The translations under genes were made by a program, and so were the position numbers. The notes beneath the pieces are model-generated. The model was not told where the DNA came from, made no database searches, and was given only the letters and a program-made list of their open reading frames with translations. Source: Streptomyces sp. OfavH-34-F (GTDB lineage: Bacteria > Actinomycetota > Actinomycetes > Streptomycetales > Streptomycetaceae). Taken from it: a DNA stretch of 54,501 nt. The stretch is taken from assembly GCF_022347745.1 (NCBI RefSeq), contig NZ_JAKRGC010000013.1, forward strand, positions 1-54,501, given 5' to 3'. Positions 8,140 through 16,014 of this stretch are shown in pieces (the first letter of the stretch is position 1; every line of letters begins with the position of its first letter).

Positions 8140-9462
8140 TTATTCCTGTGCGGGGCGTCCGAGCTGGCGTACGGTCCATCCGGCCATGCGCCAGGCGTCG
8201 GCGTCGATGAGGTTGCGGAGGTCGACGAGGACCGGGGCCGCGACCAGTGGGGCGAGGGCCTTGGGGTCGGCCTCGCGGAAGTGGGGCCATTCCGTGGCCA
8301 GGACGATCAGTTCGGCGTCCTGGACGGAGGCGTCGAGGGTGTCGGCGTAGTCGAGTTCGGGGTTACGGCGCAGCGCACTGGGCACGGCGTGCGGGTCGTG
8401 GACCGTGACCGTCGCGCCGCGCTGGTGCATCAGCGCGGCGATCGCCAGGGCCGGGGATTCGCGTACGTCGTTGGTGCCGGCCTTGAAGGACGCGCCCCAC
8501 ACGGTGACGCGTACGCCGTCCACCGGGCGGCCGAGGGTCTGCTCGATGAGTTTCAGCGCGGCGGTGGGGCGCGATTCGTTGACCTCCTCCGCCGCGCGCA
8601 GCATGGCCGCCGCCTCGGTGGCGCCCAAGGCGCGGGCGGAGGCGGTGAAGGCGCGGACGTCCTTGGGGAGGCAGCCGCCGCCGTAGCCGGGGCCGGCGTT
8701 CAGGCCGCCGCGGCCAATGCGCGGGTCGACGCCGACGGCCTCGGTCAGCTGCTGGACGTCGGCCCCCGCCGCGGCGCACATGTCGGCGACGCCGTTGATG
8801 AACGAGATCTTCATGCCGAGGTACGCGTTCGCCGCCCCCTTGATCAGCTCGGCCGTGGCCGGGTCGGTGACGAACAGCGGGATGCCGTCGGCGAGGAGCG
8901 GCGCGTACACCTGGCGTACGACCTCCTCGGCGCGGGCCGAGGGGACGCCGACCACGATGCGGTCGGGTCGCAGGGTGTCGTCGATGGCGTGGCCCTCGCG
9001 CAGGAACTCCGGGTTCCAGACGACCTCCACGTCCTCCCCGGCCGGGGAGAGCCGGGCGAGAAGTGCGCCGAGGTCGCGGGAGGTCCCGACCGTGACCGTG
9101 GATTTGCCGATGATCACCGTCGGGCGGGTCAGGTACGGGGCCAGCGCGCGGGCGGCGGCAAAGACCTGGCCGGTGTCGTAACTCCGGCCGTCCGCGTCGA
9201 TCGGCGTGCCCACGGCCAGGAAGTGGACGTCCGCGAACTCGCCCGCCTCGGCGAGGCTGGTCGTGAACCGCAGTCGGCCGGACGCGGTGTGGGTGGCCAG
9301 GAGTTCCGGCAGGCCCTCCTCGTAGATCGGGCACTCGCCGGCGTTGAGGCGGTCGATCTTGGCCTGGTCCAGGTCCACGCCGATGACCTCGTGGCCGATC
9401 TCGGCCATCGCGGCGGCGTGGGGGATGCCCAGGTGACCGCAGCCGATGACGGATACGCGCAT
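8140..9462 (-). CDS. UDP-glucose 6-dehydrogenase
   Basis: A 440-residue enzyme that oxidises UDP-glucose to UDP-glucuronate with two NAD+. The N-terminal Rossmann motif is VIGCGHLGIPHAAAM. The middle part has NPEFLREG, and the catalytic cysteine is in GYGGGCLPKD. The C-terminal UDP-binding domain has the conserved WGASFKAGTNDVRESPA. The ATG at 9462 has AAAGGAG 8 nt upstream. Length and motifs are complete. UDP-glucuronate feeds surface polysaccharide or glycosylated metabolite synthesis. The gene is G+C-rich like the core genome, although it lies between the two tRNA-Gly-like repeats. Confidence 0.95.
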   Translation of the reverse strand: MRVSVIGCGHLGIPHAAAMAEIGHEVIGVDLDQAKIDRLNAGECPIYEEGLPELLATHTASGRLRFTTSLAEAGEFADVHFLAVGTPIDADGRSYDTGQVFAAARALAPYLTRPTVIIGKSTVTVGTSRDLGALLARLSPAGEDVEVVWNPEFLREGHAIDDTLRPDRIVVGVPSARAEEVVRQVYAPLLADGIPLFVTDPATAELIKGAANAYLGMKISFINGVADMCAAAGADVQQLTEAVGVDPRIGRGGLNAGPGYGGGCLPKDVRAFTASARALGATEAAAMLRAAEEVNESRPTAALKLIEQTLGRPVDGVRVTVWGASFKAGTNDVRESPALAIAALMHQRGATVTVHDPHAVPSALRRNPELDYADTLDASVQDAELIVLATEWPHFREADPKALAPLVAAPVLVDLRNLIDADAWRMAGWTVRQLGRPAQE

Positions 9463-9571
9463 GGCGACGCTCCTTTCCCTGTACTCGCCCGCCCAGTGAG
9501 TCCGGACCGGCCGGGTGCGCCACGCTAGCGCCCCCGCCCGGCGCGATCCTCTTCGTGCAGGTGGGTCAACC

Positions 9572-9960
9572 TCACTGCTGCCTCAGGACGTTGACGAGAG
9601 CGGGCAGCGCTTCGGCGGCGGTGGCCCGGCACACCAGGTCACCGTCCTGGGGCCCTCCAGCGGGTACGGCATGAACGCGCCGTCGTCTCAGAAGCCCTCC
9701 GGCCGAGGTGGACGACCTGCATGACCCGCTCGTGGGCCCGAGCCTCGTCGCGCTCGGCACGGGCGGCCAGCACGTCGACGTTGTTGGTGATGACGGACCC
9801 GGCGATCGTGGCCGGCGTCCTTCAGCTCCTTGAGTGCCCGCATCGCCGGGGTCGGCTCGGCGCGGAAGCGGGCGCGGAACGTCTCGGCGGAATCGGCCGT
9901 CTTCCCCCCTGGCTCGGTCAGCACTTCGTGGAAGAGCGTGCCGGCCGTGGGTGAGCGAGG
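9572..9960 (-). pseudogene. Frameshifted unknown gene next to tRNA-Gly
   Basis: The minus strand reads TLFHEVLTEPGGKTADSAET..RALKELKDAG in one frame, continues as ATIAGSVITNNVDVLAARAE..HERVMQVVHL in another, then DDGAFMPYPLEG, and finally DGDLVCRATAAEALPALVNV to a stop at 9572. At least three frame changes separate the pieces, so the gene is dead. No family is recognised. It abuts the tRNA-Gly terminator, the place where integration-associated genes of a tRNA-targeting element would lie, and may be a remnant of one. Confidence 0.45.
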
Positions 9961-10011
9961 TGTGAAGCGGTGTTCGCGCGGTTCGTGGCCCTGGCGGTAT
10001 GGCGGAATGAG

Positions 10012-10040
10012 AAAGGCCCCGGTTGGTGACCGGGGCCTTT
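10012..10040 (-). terminator. tRNA-Gly terminator
   Basis: An 11-bp perfect stem (AAAGGCCCCGG and its complement) with a 7-nt loop, 9 nt beyond the tRNA 3' end on the minus strand and followed by T-rich sequence in that direction. A worn copy exists at 4368-4397. Confidence 0.85.
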
Positions 10041-10048
10041 CTTTGAAG

Positions 10049-10119
10049 AGCGGGTGACGAGAATCGAACTCGCGCTCTGAGCTTGGGAAGCTCATGTTCT
10101 ACCATTAAACTACACCCGC
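10049..10119 (-). tRNA. tRNA-Gly (CCC anticodon)
   Basis: Read on the minus strand, the gene starts GCGGGTGTAGTTTAATGG and ends with CACCCGC plus the discriminator T. The acceptor stem is 7 bp. The anticodon stem TGAGC/GCTCA encloses the loop TTCCCAA, giving anticodon CCC. The T arm contains GTTCGATTC. CCA is not encoded. The 3' half is duplicated at 4405-4445, so this gene is a likely integration target. Confidence 0.95.
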
Positions 10120-10320
10120 GAAAATTTCGGACGTCCCTTTTCCGGGAGCATCCTCGGACACTGTACCCCATCTCGATCGCGTCGCGTGGGCGGCCGGGAT
10201 GTGGTTGTCGGGGGCGGGAGTTGGGGGCGTAGCGTGGGTGGCGGAGTGCCGCGTGGAGTGGCGTCCTGTTCATCCCCTAATGTGGCGGTCTCGTCCACGT
10301 CTTGATGGGGAAGGGACTTG
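10120..10320. other. Intergenic, promoters of tRNA and micro-ORF
   Basis: Two hundred bases between the 5' end of the minus-strand tRNA gene and the plus-strand micro-ORF. Both promoters must lie here; I can not assign exact boxes. Confidence 0.4.
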
Positions 10321-10494
10321 ATGGACTCCATGGAGCGCACCGTCGTCCGCTGTGCCGAAGGGCACGTTTTCGCTACCAGCACGTTCCCGATGCAGCAGCT
10401 CGGGGCGGGGCGGATCGGGCCCGGCCGGCTGATCCGGTGTCCCCGGTGCGCTCGGTTGCGGCATGCCGTGCCCGTGGTGCTCGAGCGGCGGTAG
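10321..10494 (+). CDS. 57-residue zinc-ribbon-like micro-protein
   Basis: ATG 10321 follows AAGGGA at 5-nt spacing. The protein has RCAEGHVF near the N terminus and RCPRCARL in the second half, so four potential metal ligands (Cys, His, Cys, Cys) are spaced as in minimal zinc ribbons. The rest is basic (ending VVLERR), suggesting nucleic-acid or ribosome contact. It stands about 70 bp ahead of dcd on the same strand. The codon use (G/C third positions) supports coding. Function unknown. Confidence 0.7.
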   Translation: MDSMERTVVRCAEGHVFATSTFPMQQLGAGRIGPGRLIRCPRCARLRHAVPVVLERR

Positions 10495-10551
10495 CCAGGC
10501 GGACGACAGGCGCGCGGGCGGCCCGATGGGGGCGGGCCCGCGCGTTCTGCG

Positions 10552-10557
10552 TATCCT
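10552..10557 (+). promoter_or_regulatory. Probable -10 box of leaderless dcd
   Basis: TATCCT lies 6 nt before the GTG start of dcd, so transcription would begin at or next to the start codon. There is no ribosome site upstream of the GTG. Confidence 0.5.
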
Positions 10558-10563
10558 CGGTGG

Positions 10564-11139
10564 GTGCTTCTCTCAGACAAGGACATCCGCGCCGAGATCG
10601 ACGCCGGACGCGTGCGCATTGATCCATTCGACGCGTCGATGGTGCAGCCCTCGAGCATCGATGTGCGGCTCGACCGCTACTTCCGGGTGTTCGAGAACCA
10701 CCGGTACCCGCACATCGACCCGGCCGTCGAGCAGGTGGACCTCACCCGCACGGTCGAGCCGGAGGGGGACGACGCGTTCATCCTGCACCCGGGTGAGTTC
10801 GTGCTGGCGTCGACGTACGAGGTCATTTCGCTGCCCGACGATCTCGCGTCCCGCCTGGAGGGCAAGAGTTCCCTCGGCCGGCTCGGGCTGGTCACGCATT
10901 CCACCGCCGGGTTCATCGACCCCGGTTTCTCCGGGCACGTGACCCTGGAGCTTTCGAATCTGGCGACGCTGCCGATAAAGCTGTGGCCGGGAATGAAGAT
11001 CGGCCAGCTGTGCATGTTCCGGCTGAGTTCGCCTTCGGAGTTCCCTTACGGCTCCGAGCGGTACGGGTCGCGTTATCAGGGGCAGCGCGGTCCCACCGCG
11101 TCGCGCTCCTTCATGAATTTCCACCGGACGCAGGTGTGA
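10564..11139 (+). CDS. dcd: dCTP deaminase
   Basis: A 191-residue protein that deaminates dCTP, supplying dUTP (or dUMP in bifunctional members) for thymidylate synthesis. It opens MLLSDKDI and has the family block [12 protein letters not shown], with the catalytic Glu in [17 protein letters not shown], and the nucleotide-binding SRYQGQ segment near the C terminus. The start is GTG 10564, judged leaderless. Length is normal for the actinobacterial trimeric enzyme. The phosphoribosyltransferase gene follows after 7 bp, so both are probably one transcript ending at the hairpin at 11665. Confidence 0.95.
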   Translation: MLLSDKDIRAEIDAGRVRIDPFDASMVQPSSIDVRLDRYFRVFENHRYPHIDPAVEQVDLTRTVEPEGDDAFILHPGEFVLASTYEVISLPDDLASRLEGKSSLGRLGLVTHSTAGFIDPGFSGHVTLELSNLATLPIKLWPGMKIGQLCMFRLSSPSEFPYGSERYGSRYQGQRGPTASRSFMNFHRTQV

Positions 11140-11146
11140 GGGCCCG

Positions 11147-11647
11147 ATGACCGACGAGGTACGCGAGAACCTGACGTACGACGGCTTCGGCCGTGCCGTG
11201 CGCGAGCTGGCGCAGACGGTGGCCGACGACGGGTACGAGCCGGACGTGGTGCTGAGCATCGCCCGCGGCGGGGTGTTCGTGGCCGGCGGTCTGGCGTACG
11301 CGCTGGACTGCAAGAACATCCACCTGGTGAACGTGGAGTTCTACACGGGTGTGGGCACCACGCTGGACATGCCGGTCATGCTGGCGCCCGTGCCCAACGT
11401 CATCGACTTCTCGGACAAGAAGGTCCTGATCGCCGACGACGTCGCCGACACCGGCAAGACGCTCAAGCTGGTGCGCGACTTCTGCGTCGACCACGTGGCC
11501 GAGGTGCGTTCCGCGGTCATCTACGAGAAGTCGCACTCGCTCGTGAAGTGCGAGTACGTGTGGAAGAAGACCGACCGGTGGATCAACTTCCCGTGGAGCG
11601 TGGAGAAGCCCGTCGTGCGGCGCAGCGGACAGGTCCTCGACGCCTGA
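11147..11647 (+). CDS. Purine-type phosphoribosyltransferase
   Basis: A 166-residue enzyme of the PRTase type I fold. The PRPP-binding loop is VLIADDVADTGKTL, and the N-terminal VVLSIARGGVFVAGGLA is the second PRPP-contact loop. The size and the closing WINFPWS segment resemble small hypoxanthine/xanthine-type PRTases annotated in actinobacteria; the base accepted is not proven by sequence. It starts 7 bp after dcd, with the site GAGGGCCCG in between. The tight spacing joins two nucleotide-salvage enzymes. Confidence 0.88.
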   Translation: MTDEVRENLTYDGFGRAVRELAQTVADDGYEPDVVLSIARGGVFVAGGLAYALDCKNIHLVNVEFYTGVGTTLDMPVMLAPVPNVIDFSDKKVLIADDVADTGKTLKLVRDFCVDHVAEVRSAVIYEKSHSLVKCEYVWKKTDRWINFPWSVEKPVVRRSGQVLDA

Positions 11648-11664
11648 GCGGCTTCGGCTCGTCG

Positions 11665-11707
11665 TACGTGGAAGGGCCCCGGCAGCGCGCCGGGGCCCTT
11701 CCACGTA
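11665..11707. terminator. Bidirectional terminator
   Basis: A long perfect stem (arms TACGTGGAAGGGCCCCGGC and its complement) with a tiny loop, between the convergent PRTase and Yip1-like genes. Confidence 0.9.
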
Positions 11708-11725
11708 TGCGTCGTGCGCCCGTCG

Positions 11726-12736
11726 TCAGATCGTGCCGAGCTTCAGGATCGACACCAGGGCCAGCAGCTGGATCGCCGACGCGCCCAGCGCCTTCGGCCA
11801 CGGCAGGTCGTGCGACTTGCTCACCATCGAGGTCAGCAGGGCCGCCGCGGCCAGCCAGGTGACCCAGCCGAGTATGACGACCAGCGCGTTCTCGCCGCCC
11901 AGGAACATGGCGAAGACCAGGCGCGGCACGTCCGTGATGGACATGATCAGCATGGACAGGCCCACCGTCGGCTGCCAGGAGCCGTCGCCGCCGAGCTGGC
12001 GGGCCAGCGTGTGGGTGACCGCGCCCAGCACCAGGCCGCCGAGCACGAAGCAGACGCCCGTGATGATGACGAAGGGCACGGCGCTGGAGACCGGGGCGTG
12101 GATCGCGTCCTCGCGGGCCTGGTCGAAGCCGAAGAGGGCCAGCAGGCCGTAGAGGAAGGTCACGGTCAGGGCAGGGCCCCAGACCGCGTAGTCGCGCATC
12201 TGCCAGAACGTCGGGCCGGGGCGCGTCACGATGCCGGTGAGCAGCTGCTTCCAGTGCAGGCGCGGCCCCATCGGCGCGGCGGGCGCGTGCCCGGCGCGGT
12301 AGGCGCTGCCGTCGCCGTACGGCTCCTCGTCGATGCGGAACGCCTGCGTGTGGCCGGGGTTGTTCGCGTACGGGTCACCGGGGTTCGGCCCCTGCGGGTA
12401 CGGGTAGGGGCCCGGGTCGCCGAAGTACTCCGGCTCGTCCGGACCGCCGGGGTAGCCGCCGTGCTGCCCGGGGTGCCCCTGGTGTCCGCCGCCGTGCCCG
12501 GGGCCTCCGTGGTAGCCCGGGCCCGGTCCGCCGGGATACGGGCCGCCCTGGCCACCCGGCCCACCCGGCCCGCCCGTGGGCGGCCACGGCTGCTGCCGGC
12601 CGTACGGCGGCGGCGCCTGATGGCCGTACGGCGGCTGCGGTGCCGCCTGGTTGCCGTACGGCTGCTGCCGCGGTTGCTGTTGCCCTTGCTGCGGGGTGCG
12701 GTTGTCCCGGCCGCGTCCGATCCTGAATCCAGCCAC
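11726..12736 (-). CDS. Yip1-family membrane protein with Gln/Pro/Gly-rich N terminus
   Basis: A 336-residue protein. Residues 1-155 are low-complexity and rich in Pro, Gly, Gln and Tyr (repeated PYG, GGPGG and PGYHGGPG units), probably disordered and cytoplasmic. Residues 165-330 contain five or so membrane helices with the order of the Yip1 domain (VWGPALTVTFLYGLLALFGF; VPFVIITGVCFVLGGLVLGA; LSMLIMSITDVPRLVFAMFL). I chose GTG 12736, which begins MAGFRIGRGR and follows a TACGTT hexamer by 7 nt, suggesting a leaderless mRNA. Yip1 proteins in bacteria have no settled role; membrane organisation is a guess. Confidence 0.85.
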   Translation of the reverse strand: MAGFRIGRGRDNRTPQQGQQQPRQQPYGNQAAPQPPYGHQAPPPYGRQQPWPPTGGPGGPGGQGGPYPGGPGPGYHGGPGHGGGHQGHPGQHGGYPGGPDEPEYFGDPGPYPYPQGPNPGDPYANNPGHTQAFRIDEEPYGDGSAYRAGHAPAAPMGPRLHWKQLLTGIVTRPGPTFWQMRDYAVWGPALTVTFLYGLLALFGFDQAREDAIHAPVSSAVPFVIITGVCFVLGGLVLGAVTHTLARQLGGDGSWQPTVGLSMLIMSITDVPRLVFAMFLGGENALVVILGWVTWLAAAALLTSMVSKSHDLPWPKALGASAIQLLALVSILKLGTI

Positions 12737-12934
12737 GTGGTCGAACGTACCCGCTCCGCCGGGGCCCGGGGCCCGGGGCCGGGGAAGTACCGGCCCTTTG
12801 ACGCGTAGATGTGACATCCCCTAGGGGACACCCGTGGGGCTGTCCCCCGTACCGGGCCGGGGGTTTGCCGCGCGGCCGCCGGCGGGGTGCGCGTTCGGCG
12901 TGCGGGCCCTCTTCCGTACCGGCCGGGAAAGGCG

Positions 12935-12975
12935 GAAGCGGCCGGTCCTGCCCCCGAGGCAGGTCCGGCCGCTTC
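12935..12975 (-). terminator. Terminator of the Fe-S electron carrier gene
   Basis: Arms GAAGCGGCCGG and CCTGCC pair with their complements around a 5-nt loop. On the minus strand the hairpin lies 28 nt after the stop at 13003. Confidence 0.85.
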
Positions 12976-13002
12976 ACCGCGCCGTGGCGCCGGTCCGCGC
13001 GG

Positions 13003-15270
13003 CTACTTCGCCGGTTCCGGCTCCGGTTCGTCCGCGGACTCCGCCTCGCCCGCCGGGTCGGCCGGGGTCTTCACGGAGTCGAGCAGCAGCTGGGACACGT
13101 CCACCACCTGGACGGACTCCTTCGCCTTGCCCTCGTTCTTCTTGCCGTTGACCGAGTCGGTCAGCATGACCAGGCAGAACGGGCAGGCCGTGGAGACGAT
13201 GTCCGGGTCGATGGCGAGGGCTTCGTCGACGCGCTCGTTGTTGATGCGCTTGCCGATCCGCTCCTCCATCCACATCCGGGCCCCGCCGGCGCCGCAGCAG
13301 AAGCCGCGCTCCTTGTGGCGGTGCATCTCCTCGTTCCGCAGGCCCGGGACCTTGGCGATGATCTCGCGCGGGGGCGTGTAGATCTTGTTGTGGCGGCCCA
13401 GGTAGCAGGGGTCGTGGTACGTGATCAGGCCCTCGACCGGGGTCACCGGGATCAGCTTGCCCTCGTCCACGAGGTGCTGGAGCAGCTGCGTGTGGTGGAT
13501 GACCTCGTACTCGCCGCCGAGCTGCGGGTACTCGTTGGCGATGGTGTTGAAGCAGTGCGGGCAGGTCGCGACGATCTTCTTCGCGGACTTGGCCTTCTTG
13601 GTCGAGTCGTCCTCGTCGTCCTCGCCGAACGCCATGTTCAGCATGGCGACGTTCTCGGCGCCGAGCTGCTGGAACAGCGGCTCGTTGCCCAGGCGGCGGG
13701 CCGAGTCACCGGTGCACTTCTCGTCGCCGCCCATGATCGCGAACTTGACGCCCGCGATGTGCAGCAGCTCCGCGAAGGCCTTGGTGGTCTTCTTGGCGCG
13801 GTCCTCCAGGGCGCCGGCGCAGCCGACCCAGTAGAGGTAGTCGACCTCGGTGAGGTCCTCGACGTCCTTGCCGACGATCGGAACCTCGAAGTCCACCTCC
13901 TTGGTCCACTCGACGCGCTGCTTCTTGGCGAGCCCCCAGGGGTTGCCCTTCTTCTCCAGGTTCTTGAGCATGGTCCCCGCCTCGGACGGGAACGCCGACT
14001 CGATCATCACCTGGTAGCGGCGCATGTCGACGATGTGGTCGATGTGCTCGATGTCGACCGGGCACTGCTCCACGCAGGCGCCGCAGGTGGTGCAGGACCA
14101 CAGGACGTCCGGGTCGATGACGCCGTTCTCCTCGACCGTGCCGATCAGCGGGCGCTCGGCCTCGGCGAGGGCGGACGCGGGCACGTCCTTCAGCTGCTCG
14201 GCGGTCGCCTTCTCCTCGCCCTCCATGTCCTTGCCGCCGCCGGCCAGCAGGTACGGGGCCTTGGCGTGCGCGTGGTCGCGCAGGGACATGATCAGGAGCT
14301 TCGGCGAGAGCGGCTTGCCGGTGTTCCAGGCGGGGCACTGCGACTGGCAGCGGCCGCACTCGGTGCAGGTGGAGAAGTCGAGGATGCCCTTCCAGGAGAA
14401 CTGCTCGACCTGGGAGACACCGAAGACGGCGTCGTCGGCCGGGTCCTCCCAGTCGATCTCCTTGCCGCCCGTGGTCATCGGCTGCAGCGCGCCCAGCGCG
14501 ACCGCGCCGTCGGCGTTCCGCTTGAACCAGATGTTCGGGAAGCCGAGGAAGCGGTGCCAGGCGACACCCATGTTGGTGTTGAGCGAGACGGTGATCATCC
14601 AGATCAGCGAGGTGCCGATCTTGATCATCGCGACGAAGTAGATGAGGTTCTGCAGCGTGCCCAGCGCCAGGCCCTTGAAGGCGAGGACCAGCGGGTACGA
14701 CACGAAGTACGCGGCCTCGTAGCCGTCGACGTGGTGGATCGCGCCTTCCAGCCCGCGCAGGGTCAGGATCGCGAGGCCGATGACGAGGATGACGTACTCG
14801 ACGAAGTACGCCTGCCACGCCACCGAGCCCGTGAAGCGGGACTTGCGGCCGGCGCGGGAGGGCAGGTTCAGCAGCCGGATGGCGATCAGCACGAGGATGC
14901 CGACCACCGTCATCAGGCCGATGAACTCGATGTACAGCTCGAACGGCAGCCAGCCGCCGATGACCGGCAGCACCCAGTCGGCCTGGAAGAGCTGCCCGTA
15001 CGCCTGGAGCAGCGTCGGCGGCAGGGTCAGGAAGCCGATGGCGACGAACCAGTGCGCGAAGCCGACGATCCCCCACCGGTTCATCCGGGTGTGGCCGAGG
15101 AATTCCCTGACCAGGGTGATCGTGCGCTGCTTCGGATTGTCGGTGCGGCTGCCGGCCGGAACCGGCTGTCCGAGCGTGACGAACCGGTAGATCTGCGCGA
15201 CGGCTCGGGCGATGAGCGCAACGCCGACCACGGTCAGCACCAGCGACACGATGATCGCGGCGAGTTGCAT
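13003..15270 (-). CDS. Membrane Fe-S oxidoreductase, EtfD/HdrD-like
   Basis: A 755-residue protein. Residues 1-270 hold about six membrane helices (respiratory nitrate-reductase-gamma-like). Then come two [4Fe-4S] ferredoxin motifs (CTECGRCQSQCP and CTTCGACVEQCP) and two CCG domains (GCAGALEDRA..CPHCFNT and DPCYLGRHN..CCGAGGAR..CPFC), the cysteine-rich unit of heterodisulfide-reductase HdrD. The same architecture defines mycobacterial EtfD (Rv0338c), which takes electrons from the flavoprotein EtfBA during fatty-acid beta-oxidation and passes them to quinone. I infer the same role. The ATG at 15270 has GAGGAG upstream. The promoter carries paired palindromes at 15314 and 15367. Confidence 0.9.
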   Translation of the reverse strand: MQLAAIIVSLVLTVVGVALIARAVAQIYRFVTLGQPVPAGSRTDNPKQRTITLVREFLGHTRMNRWGIVGFAHWFVAIGFLTLPPTLLQAYGQLFQADWVLPVIGGWLPFELYIEFIGLMTVVGILVLIAIRLLNLPSRAGRKSRFTGSVAWQAYFVEYVILVIGLAILTLRGLEGAIHHVDGYEAAYFVSYPLVLAFKGLALGTLQNLIYFVAMIKIGTSLIWMITVSLNTNMGVAWHRFLGFPNIWFKRNADGAVALGALQPMTTGGKEIDWEDPADDAVFGVSQVEQFSWKGILDFSTCTECGRCQSQCPAWNTGKPLSPKLLIMSLRDHAHAKAPYLLAGGGKDMEGEEKATAEQLKDVPASALAEAERPLIGTVEENGVIDPDVLWSCTTCGACVEQCPVDIEHIDHIVDMRRYQVMIESAFPSEAGTMLKNLEKKGNPWGLAKKQRVEWTKEVDFEVPIVGKDVEDLTEVDYLYWVGCAGALEDRAKKTTKAFAELLHIAGVKFAIMGGDEKCTGDSARRLGNEPLFQQLGAENVAMLNMAFGEDDEDDSTKKAKSAKKIVATCPHCFNTIANEYPQLGGEYEVIHHTQLLQHLVDEGKLIPVTPVEGLITYHDPCYLGRHNKIYTPPREIIAKVPGLRNEEMHRHKERGFCCGAGGARMWMEERIGKRINNERVDEALAIDPDIVSTACPFCLVMLTDSVNGKKNEGKAKESVQVVDVSQLLLDSVKTPADPAGEAESADEPEPEPAK

Positions 15271-15313
15271 TGGGGGCTCCTCGGGCCTGCGAGGGTGGGA
15301 TCGATCCAGTGTC

Positions 15314-15325
15314 TACTAGCGAGTA
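15314..15325. promoter_or_regulatory. TACT-N4-AGTA palindrome, copy 1
   Basis: TACTAGCGAGTA, a perfect 4-bp-arm inverted repeat 44 bp upstream of the EtfD-like start. A second copy begins 53 bp away, five helical turns, so both could lie on one DNA face. Confidence 0.45.
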
Positions 15326-15366
15326 CAACGTCTTCCAGTAACCACGTGGACTACGAGTATCGCTAC

Positions 15367-15378
15367 TACTAAGCAGTA
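15367..15378. promoter_or_regulatory. TACT-N4-AGTA palindrome, copy 2
   Basis: TACTAAGCAGTA, same arms as copy 1. The whole interval 15308-15385 is unusually AT-rich for this genome, as expected for a regulated promoter of the minus-strand EtfD-like gene. Confidence 0.45.
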
Positions 15379-15384
15379 ACTTAA

Positions 15385-16014
15385 TCAGTCTGCGCCGACA
15401 CTACCCACTTCTTCCGCCGTCCTGTAGCCGGGCAGGCGGTGATCTGTGTCGCTCAGGCGCGCCTTGCCGCCCCGCCGCAGGGCGCGCGCCGCCTCACGCA
15501 GGGGTACGCGGACGGCCTCGCGCAGGGGTACGCGGACGGCCTCGGCGAGCACCGCCAGGTCCAGGCGGAGGCTCTGGTGCTCGGCGTAGTGCTGGTCGAG
15601 CAGCTCCGCCTCGTCCCACGGCATCGTCGAGCGGCGCCGCACCTGGGCGAGGCCGGTGAGCCCGGGTTTCAGCGCCGCCCGCCAGTGGTAGGCACCCCCG
15701 GGTCCGCCGCGTACGTCGCCGGGGGCGAGCGGCTCGGGCCCCACCAGGCTCAGCTCCCCCCTCACCACGTGGTGCAGCCGCGACAGGGTGTCCAGGCCGA
15801 GGCGCCGGGTGTTCAGGGAGCGCAGGACGAAGGGGGCGCCGTGCGGTCCGGTGCGCGGGGAGTGCGTCATGACGCGGCGGCCCCGGGCGGCGAGGGCCAG
15901 GGCGGCGACCGCCAGTACGGGGGCGGCGAGGAGCAGCAGGGCCGTACCGACAGTCAGGTCGAGGGGGCGCTTCCAGCGTCCCTGTGTACGGGGCCGTCCC
16001 GGTGTACGCGTCAT
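15385..16014 (-). CDS. Short sugar transferase (undecaprenyl-phosphate type)
   Basis: A 209-residue protein of the bacterial sugar-transferase (WcaJ/PglC-like) family, which moves a sugar-1-phosphate onto a polyprenyl phosphate at the membrane. It keeps KRPLDLTVGTALLLLAAPVL (one membrane anchor), ELSLVGPEPL and KPGLTGLAQVRRRSTMPWDE..LDQHY. The segment between anchor and catalytic part is altered: the usual KFRSM-like block reads LRSLNTRR. Near the C terminus the eight residues EAVRVPLR occur twice in tandem. Start ATG 16014 is preceded by AGG at 6-nt spacing. Activity may be reduced; the target glycan is unknown. Confidence 0.78.
   Translation of the reverse strand: MTRTPGRPRTQGRWKRPLDLTVGTALLLLAAPVLAVAALALAARGRRVMTHSPRTGPHGAPFVLRSLNTRRLGLDTLSRLHHVVRGELSLVGPEPLAPGDVRGGPGGAYHWRAALKPGLTGLAQVRRRSTMPWDEAELLDQHYAEHQSLRLDLAVLAEAVRVPLREAVRVPLREAARALRRGGKARLSDTDHRLPGYRTAEEVGSVGAD
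15497..15544. repeat. 24-bp perfect tandem duplication inside sugar transferase
   Basis: Two identical 24-bp units, 15497-15520 and 15521-15544, each encoding the same eight residues in frame. The identity at every base indicates a recent event. Confidence 0.85.

Noticed and set aside
8140..9462. UDP-glucose dehydrogenase as cargo of the putative island
   Set aside because: It lies between the repeats, but its base use is core-like and the motifs are intact; position alone does not prove it was transferred.
12811..15372. An 853-codon open frame opposite the Fe-S protein gene
   Set aside because: Antisense shadow; Leu/Val/Arg/Asp-rich without any recognisable segment.
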